Source: CAZPQK01 sp964588695 (GTDB lineage Bacteria; Krumholzibacteriota; Krumholzibacteriia; WVZY01; JAKEHA01). From it: a DNA stretch of 64,000 nucleotides. The notes below the pieces were generated by a model that saw only the letters and a program-made list of their open reading frames with translations, was not told the DNA's origin and did not search any database. This document shows, one piece after another, positions 60,455-64,000 of this stretch. The stretch is taken from the NCBI GenBank assembly GCA_964588695.1, contig CAZPQK010000002.1:186001-250000 (forward strand), written 5' to 3'. A program made the position numbers and the translations under genes. Positions within the stretch are counted from its first letter, which is position 1. Every line of letters begins with the position of its first letter.

Positions 60455-61570
60455 CTAGCGTGCCCGGCTTGGGTAGAACGGTAAATCCACTCGACGAGCA
60501 TCCACCAGTTTCTTTCGGACTTGCACCGAGAAAGCGTCTCGCTCCGCGAGCCCGCCTTCGACATACGCCAACGCGAGACTCTTTTGCAGCGTCGGCGAAA
60601 ACGTTCCGCTGGTCACTCGACCGACCACTTCGTTGCCGACGAGAACTTCGAATCCTTGCCGGGCAATGTTGCGCCCCTCCAACTCCAACCCAATCAGCAC
60701 CTTTGGCAGGCCCGATTTCTTTTCGGCCCGCAAAGCACTCTTGCCAACATAGTCATCTTTCTTGAACTTCACGACCCAACCCAGGCCGGCTTGCAGCGGT
60801 GTCGTGTGGTCGTCGAGTTCGTGTCCGTACAAACAAAAAGCCGCCTCGAAACGAAGCGTGTCGCGGGCCGCCAGTCCTACCGGTTGAATGCCGTGAGACT
60901 CGCCGTGACGGAGGATTTCGTCCCAAAACTTTCGGGCTCGCGCAGCGGGAACAAAAATTTCAAACCCGCGTTCGCCGGTGTAACCCGTTCGCGAAACGAC
61001 GACGTTGTCGCCGTCGGAGTCGAACTGAAAATAGCGATAATAAGGTGTCGCTTCAAACTTTTCCTTAACCCCCGCAAAGCTGGGACATTCGGCCAGCACC
61101 GCAAGTGCTTTGGGGCCCTGCACCGCCAACAATCCAAAGTCTTCGCTGCGATCGACAAGTTCAACGTCCTCGGGCGCCGCTGCCAACACTTCGCTCATGT
61201 GAGCGTAGTCCTTTGCGATGTTGGCGGCGTTTACCACAATCATAACTTCGTCGTCTGCCAGTCGCGTGACCAACAAGTCGTCTACCGCGGTACCGTCTTC
61301 GCGGCACATTACCGTGTAAAGCACACCGTCGCTGGCCAGGCGGCTGCAGTCGTTGGTTACCAGACGATTCACCGCGGCGATCGCACCCGGCCCGCGAACA
61401 AAGAACTCTCCCATGTGGCTGACATCAAAAATACCAACCGCTTCTCGGACAGCGGTGTGCTCTTCGATGATTCCGGAGTAGCTTACCGGCATTTCGTATC
61501 CGGCAAACGGAACCATCTTGGCGCCCAGCGCCACGTGGGCACTGTGCAACGCGGTAGTCTTAAGATCCAT
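60455..61570 (-). CDS. gcvT: Glycine cleavage system T protein (aminomethyltransferase)
   Basis: A 371-residue tetrahydrofolate-dependent enzyme releasing ammonia and making methylene-THF from the GcvH-bound intermediate. Family blocks: Y-E-M-P-V-S-Y near residue 27, F-D-V-S-H-M-G near 48, G-Y-T-G-E-R-G-F-E near 198, D-T-L-R-F-E-A near 236, and the C-terminal G-R-V-T-S-G-T-F-S-P-T. It starts 21 bp after uvrA. No glycine riboswitch was seen before it. Confidence 0.97.
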   Translation of the reverse strand: MDLKTTALHSAHVALGAKMVPFAGYEMPVSYSGIIEEHTAVREAVGIFDVSHMGEFFVRGPGAIAAVNRLVTNDCSRLASDGVLYTVMCREDGTAVDDLLVTRLADDEVMIVVNAANIAKDYAHMSEVLAAAPEDVELVDRSEDFGLLAVQGPKALAVLAECPSFAGVKEKFEATPYYRYFQFDSDGDNVVVSRTGYTGERGFEIFVPAARARKFWDEILRHGESHGIQPVGLAARDTLRFEAAFCLYGHELDDHTTPLQAGLGWVVKFKKDDYVGKSALRAEKKSGLPKVLIGLELEGRNIARQGFEVLVGNEVVGRVTSGTFSPTLQKSLALAYVEGGLAERDAFSVQVRKKLVDARRVDLPFYPSRAR

Positions 61571-61591
61571 GGTAGTTCTTCCGACGGGGCG

Positions 61592-64000
61592 CTACGAGGA
61601 AGCGACTTTGCGGCCGATGGCGCCGACAATCTCGCGGATCATTCGCCCGGTATGTGACTGCGGGTGATTCATAATGTCGGCCGGCGGCCCGGTCGCGACG
61701 ACCTGACCGCCCCCTTCGCCGCCTTCCGGCCCGAGGTCGATCAGATGGTCCGCTGCCAATATTACATCTGGGTTATGTTCAATAACAACAACGGTATTGC
61801 CCTTTTCCACAAGTTTGTTGAGTACTCCCATCAGCATCATCACGTCGTGATAATGCAAACCCGTGGTCGGTTCATCCAGAATGTACAGCGTCTGGCCGGT
61901 GCCCTTCTTGGACAACTCGGCGGAAAGTTTAACGCGTTGGGCTTCGCCACCGGAAAGGGTTGTCGCCGACTGTCCCAAACGTATATAGCCCAGCCCGACC
62001 GAGCACAGCGTTTCGCACTTGCGACGAATGTTGGGAAAGTTCTCGAACAACCCCACGGCGTTTTCGACACTCATGTCGAGCACGTCCGAAATTGAATGCC
62101 CCTTGAACAAAATATCCAACGTTTCCTGATTGTAACGTTTGCCTTTGCAGGTTTCACAGGTAACGTACACGTCGGGTAAAAAGTGCATTTCCACTTTGAT
62201 CATCCCGTCGCCCTGGCAGGTTTCGCAACGCCCACCGGCAACGTTAAAGCTGAATCGCCCTGCGTTGTATCCCCGCGTGCGCGCTTCGGGCAACTGCGAA
62301 AACAGATCACGAATTGGCGTAAACAAGCCAGTGTATGTGGCTGGATTCGACCGCGGCGTTCGACCAATTGGCGATTGGTCAATATTAATTACTTTGTCGA
62401 TGTTCTCGACGCCGTCGATTTCATCGTGATCACCTGGGCGCGCGTTGCTGTTATAGAAATGCCTTTGCAACGAACGAAACAAAATGTCGTTAACCAGTGT
62501 ACTTTTACCCGAACCGCTAACGCCGGTTACGCAGGTAAACGTCCCCAGCGGAAACGACACATCGACGCCAGTTAGATTATTCTCGCGAGCGCCTCGCACG
62601 GTTAACACATCGCCGTTGCCCGAACGTATCGGCATCGCGTTAATATCTGGAGGGGACAGCCGAAGGTACGCCCCGGTGGGACTATCGGGGTGCGCGCGAA
62701 CTTCGTCGGGCGTGCCGGTGCAAACGACCTCCCCACCGTGCTCACCGGCCCCCGGGCCAAGATCCACAACGTAGTCGGCGGCCTCAATAGTGTCACGGTC
62801 GTGTTCGATTACAATGACGGTGTTACCCACGTCTCGCAGTTCCCGCAGGGTTTGAATGAGTCGCTCGTTGTCGCGATGATGAAGTCCAATGCTGGGCTCG
62901 TCGAGGATGTAAAGCACACCCATTAACTTGCTACCAATTTGGGTAGCCAGTCGCAGCCGCTGCGCTTCGCCCCCGGCCAAAGTCGCCGCCGACCGGTCCA
63001 AGGACAGATAACCCAAACCGACATCTTCCATAAACTGCAGCCGCGACGAAATCTCGAATCGAATGGGCTCGCCGATTTCCGCGTGGTTTCCTTCCAACTC
63101 GACCGCGGAAATCCATTCGCGTGCGCGCTTGATGCTTTGCCGACACACATCGGCGATGTTGGCTTGACCCAAGCGCACGGCCAGCGCTTCCTTACGAAGG
63201 CGCGCGCCACCGCATTCGCTACAAGGTTCAAACGTCATGAAGGTTTCCGTCCACTTACGCACTCGGTCGGACGACGTGTTGCGGTATCGTCGGCGCAACC
63301 ACGGAATCAGCCCTTCAAAGTTGGTTCGGTACTCGCCGGTAACTTTGGCGAAATCCATTTTGACCACAATCTCTTCGTCGATCCCGTACAGGATCGCATC
63401 GCGCGCCTTTTTGGTAAGGTCGCGGTAGCGATCGTCGATGGAAAACCCAAGGTGATCGCCCAAGGCCTCCAACTGCGCCTTACCCCACTCGCCACGCAAC
63501 TTTCCCATCGGCGCCAGGGCTGCCTCGGAAAGCTTTAGCGACGGATCGGGAACAATCAGACTTTCGTTAAAGTCCATCCGCGACCCGAGACCGCCACACT
63601 CATCGCACGCGCCATACGGCGAGTTGAACGAAAACATACGCGGTTCAATCTTACCCAGGCTGATGTCGCAATAGGGGCAGGCGTAGTGACGGCTAAACAA
63701 CAACTCTTCGCCACCCGCCAACAGAACCATGATTAGCCCGTCCGAGAAGCGGCCGGCGGTTTCCAACGAATCGGCGATACGCTTAGCGTGCTTGGCATCC
63801 ACCTTCAATCTGTCGACCACGATATCGATGTCGTGTTTCTTTTGCTTGTTGAGCTTCGGCGGCTCGGCGGCTTCGTGCATTTCGCCGTTTACCCGCACTC
63901 GCACGAACCCATCTTTGGCAATATTTTCGAACACTTTGCGATGTTCGCCTTTGCGCCCGCGAACCACCGGGGAAAGGATCGTGCAGTGCGCTCCTTGCGG
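61592..64000 (-). CDS. uvrA: Excinuclease ABC subunit A, 5' end cut by window
   Basis: Nucleotide-excision-repair ATPase that scans for bulky lesions and loads UvrB. About 803 residues are present; the frame is open to base 64000 (text P-Q-G-A-H-C-T-I-L-S-P-V-V-R-G-R), so roughly the first 130-150 residues, with the first Walker A, are missing. Visible parts: zinc modules C-P-Y-C...C-D-E-C and C-Q-G-D-G...C-E-T-C, first signature L-A-G-G-E-A-Q-R-L, second Walker A G-V-S-G-S-G-K-S-T, second signature L-S-G-G-E-A-Q-R-V and Walker B L-Y-I-L-D-E-P-T-T-G-L. It leads directly into gcvT. Confidence 0.97.
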   Translation of the reverse strand, partial: PQGAHCTILSPVVRGRKGEHRKVFENIAKDGFVRVRVNGEMHEAAEPPKLNKQKKHDIDIVVDRLKVDAKHAKRIADSLETAGRFSDGLIMVLLAGGEELLFSRHYACPYCDISLGKIEPRMFSFNSPYGACDECGGLGSRMDFNESLIVPDPSLKLSEAALAPMGKLRGEWGKAQLEALGDHLGFSIDDRYRDLTKKARDAILYGIDEEIVVKMDFAKVTGEYRTNFEGLIPWLRRRYRNTSSDRVRKWTETFMTFEPCSECGGARLRKEALAVRLGQANIADVCRQSIKRAREWISAVELEGNHAEIGEPIRFEISSRLQFMEDVGLGYLSLDRSAATLAGGEAQRLRLATQIGSKLMGVLYILDEPSIGLHHRDNERLIQTLRELRDVGNTVIVIEHDRDTIEAADYVVDLGPGAGEHGGEVVCTGTPDEVRAHPDSPTGAYLRLSPPDINAMPIRSGNGDVLTVRGARENNLTGVDVSFPLGTFTCVTGVSGSGKSTLVNDILFRSLQRHFYNSNARPGDHDEIDGVENIDKVINIDQSPIGRTPRSNPATYTGLFTPIRDLFSQLPEARTRGYNAGRFSFNVAGGRCETCQGDGMIKVEMHFLPDVYVTCETCKGKRYNQETLDILFKGHSISDVLDMSVENAVGLFENFPNIRRKCETLCSVGLGYIRLGQSATTLSGGEAQRVKLSAELSKKGTGQTLYILDEPTTGLHYHDVMMLMGVLNKLVEKGNTVVVIEHNPDVILAADHLIDLGPEGGEGGGQVVATGPPADIMNHPQSHTGRMIREIVGAIGRKVASS

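Noticed and set aside
61571..61591. Glycine riboswitch before the gcv genes
   Set aside because: Only 21 bp separate uvrA and gcvT, too short for a glycine aptamer, and the gcvH and gcvPA gaps are under 50 bp.
1..64000. CRISPR arrays, insertion sequences, prophage or integrase genes
   Set aside because: No regularly spaced direct repeats and no transposase, integrase or phage gene were found; the gene content is uniform housekeeping and envelope functions.

Overview
The window looks like a chromosome segment from an uncultivated-type Gram-negative bacterium of the FCB superphylum (the Zixibacteria / KSB1 / Latescibacteria / Eisenbacteria / Gemmatimonadota neighbourhood). This rests on two GWxTD-domain proteins, a PorV/PorQ-type outer-membrane protein, two roughly 1,000-residue TonB-dependent receptors with an N-terminal carboxypeptidase-D-like domain, an ExbB-ExbD-ExbD-TonB set, and a full Gram-negative envelope. 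The phylum is an inference, because no rRNA gene is present. Base composition is moderately GC-rich by eye. Of 46 protein genes recognised, 44 lie on the minus strand; only the sulfatase-like gene and the first rhomboid are on plus. No insertion sequence, prophage, CRISPR array or rRNA was found. Many promoters are close to the sigma70 consensus (TTGACA, 17-18 bp, TATAAT-like), and many intrinsic terminators are visible.

Layout. 1-11 kb: a truncated oligopeptide-binding lipoprotein, an alkaline-phosphatase-superfamily membrane enzyme, thioredoxin, and an adaptor plus two tandem RND pumps. 11-19 kb: rhomboid protease, DUF4446 and DUF4139 proteins, then gap-pgk-tpiA-secG-tRNA-Leu(GAG). 18-26 kb: the cell-shape operon radC-mreB-mreC-mreD-mrdA-rodA followed by lgt and comF. 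26-29 kb: rhomboid-TPR protein and an outer-membrane barrel protein with a long structured leader. 29-41 kb: a nearly gap-free run of tolC, MacB-type ATPase, MacA-type adaptor, two FtsX-type permeases, GWxTD protein, peptide-binding lipoprotein, two Dpp permeases and an NlpC/P60 peptidase. 41-53 kb: exbB-exbD-exbD-tonB, a second GWxTD protein, a PorV-like protein and two paralogous TonB-dependent receptors. 53-64 kb: uvrA (cut by the window edge), gcvT-gcvH-gcvPA-gcvPB, then a peptide ABC transporter (two permeases, two ATPases) with no binding protein.

How the parts fit. Most of the window serves the cell envelope: efflux (RND, MacAB-TolC type), cell-wall elongation (Mre/RodA/PBP2), lipoprotein maturation (Lgt), protein export (SecG), energised outer-membrane uptake (Ton system and receptors), and peptide uptake with a likely murein-peptide hydrolase. 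The peptide operon at 29-33 kb has a binding protein and permeases but no ATPases, while the 53-57 kb operon has ATPases and permeases but no binding protein; sharing of parts is an inference.

The least explained items are the GWxTD proteins coupled to two different uptake systems, a 144-bp intergenic element with nested perfect inverted repeats between the two receptor genes (49735-49878), and a leader of about 290 nt before the barrel-protein gene.
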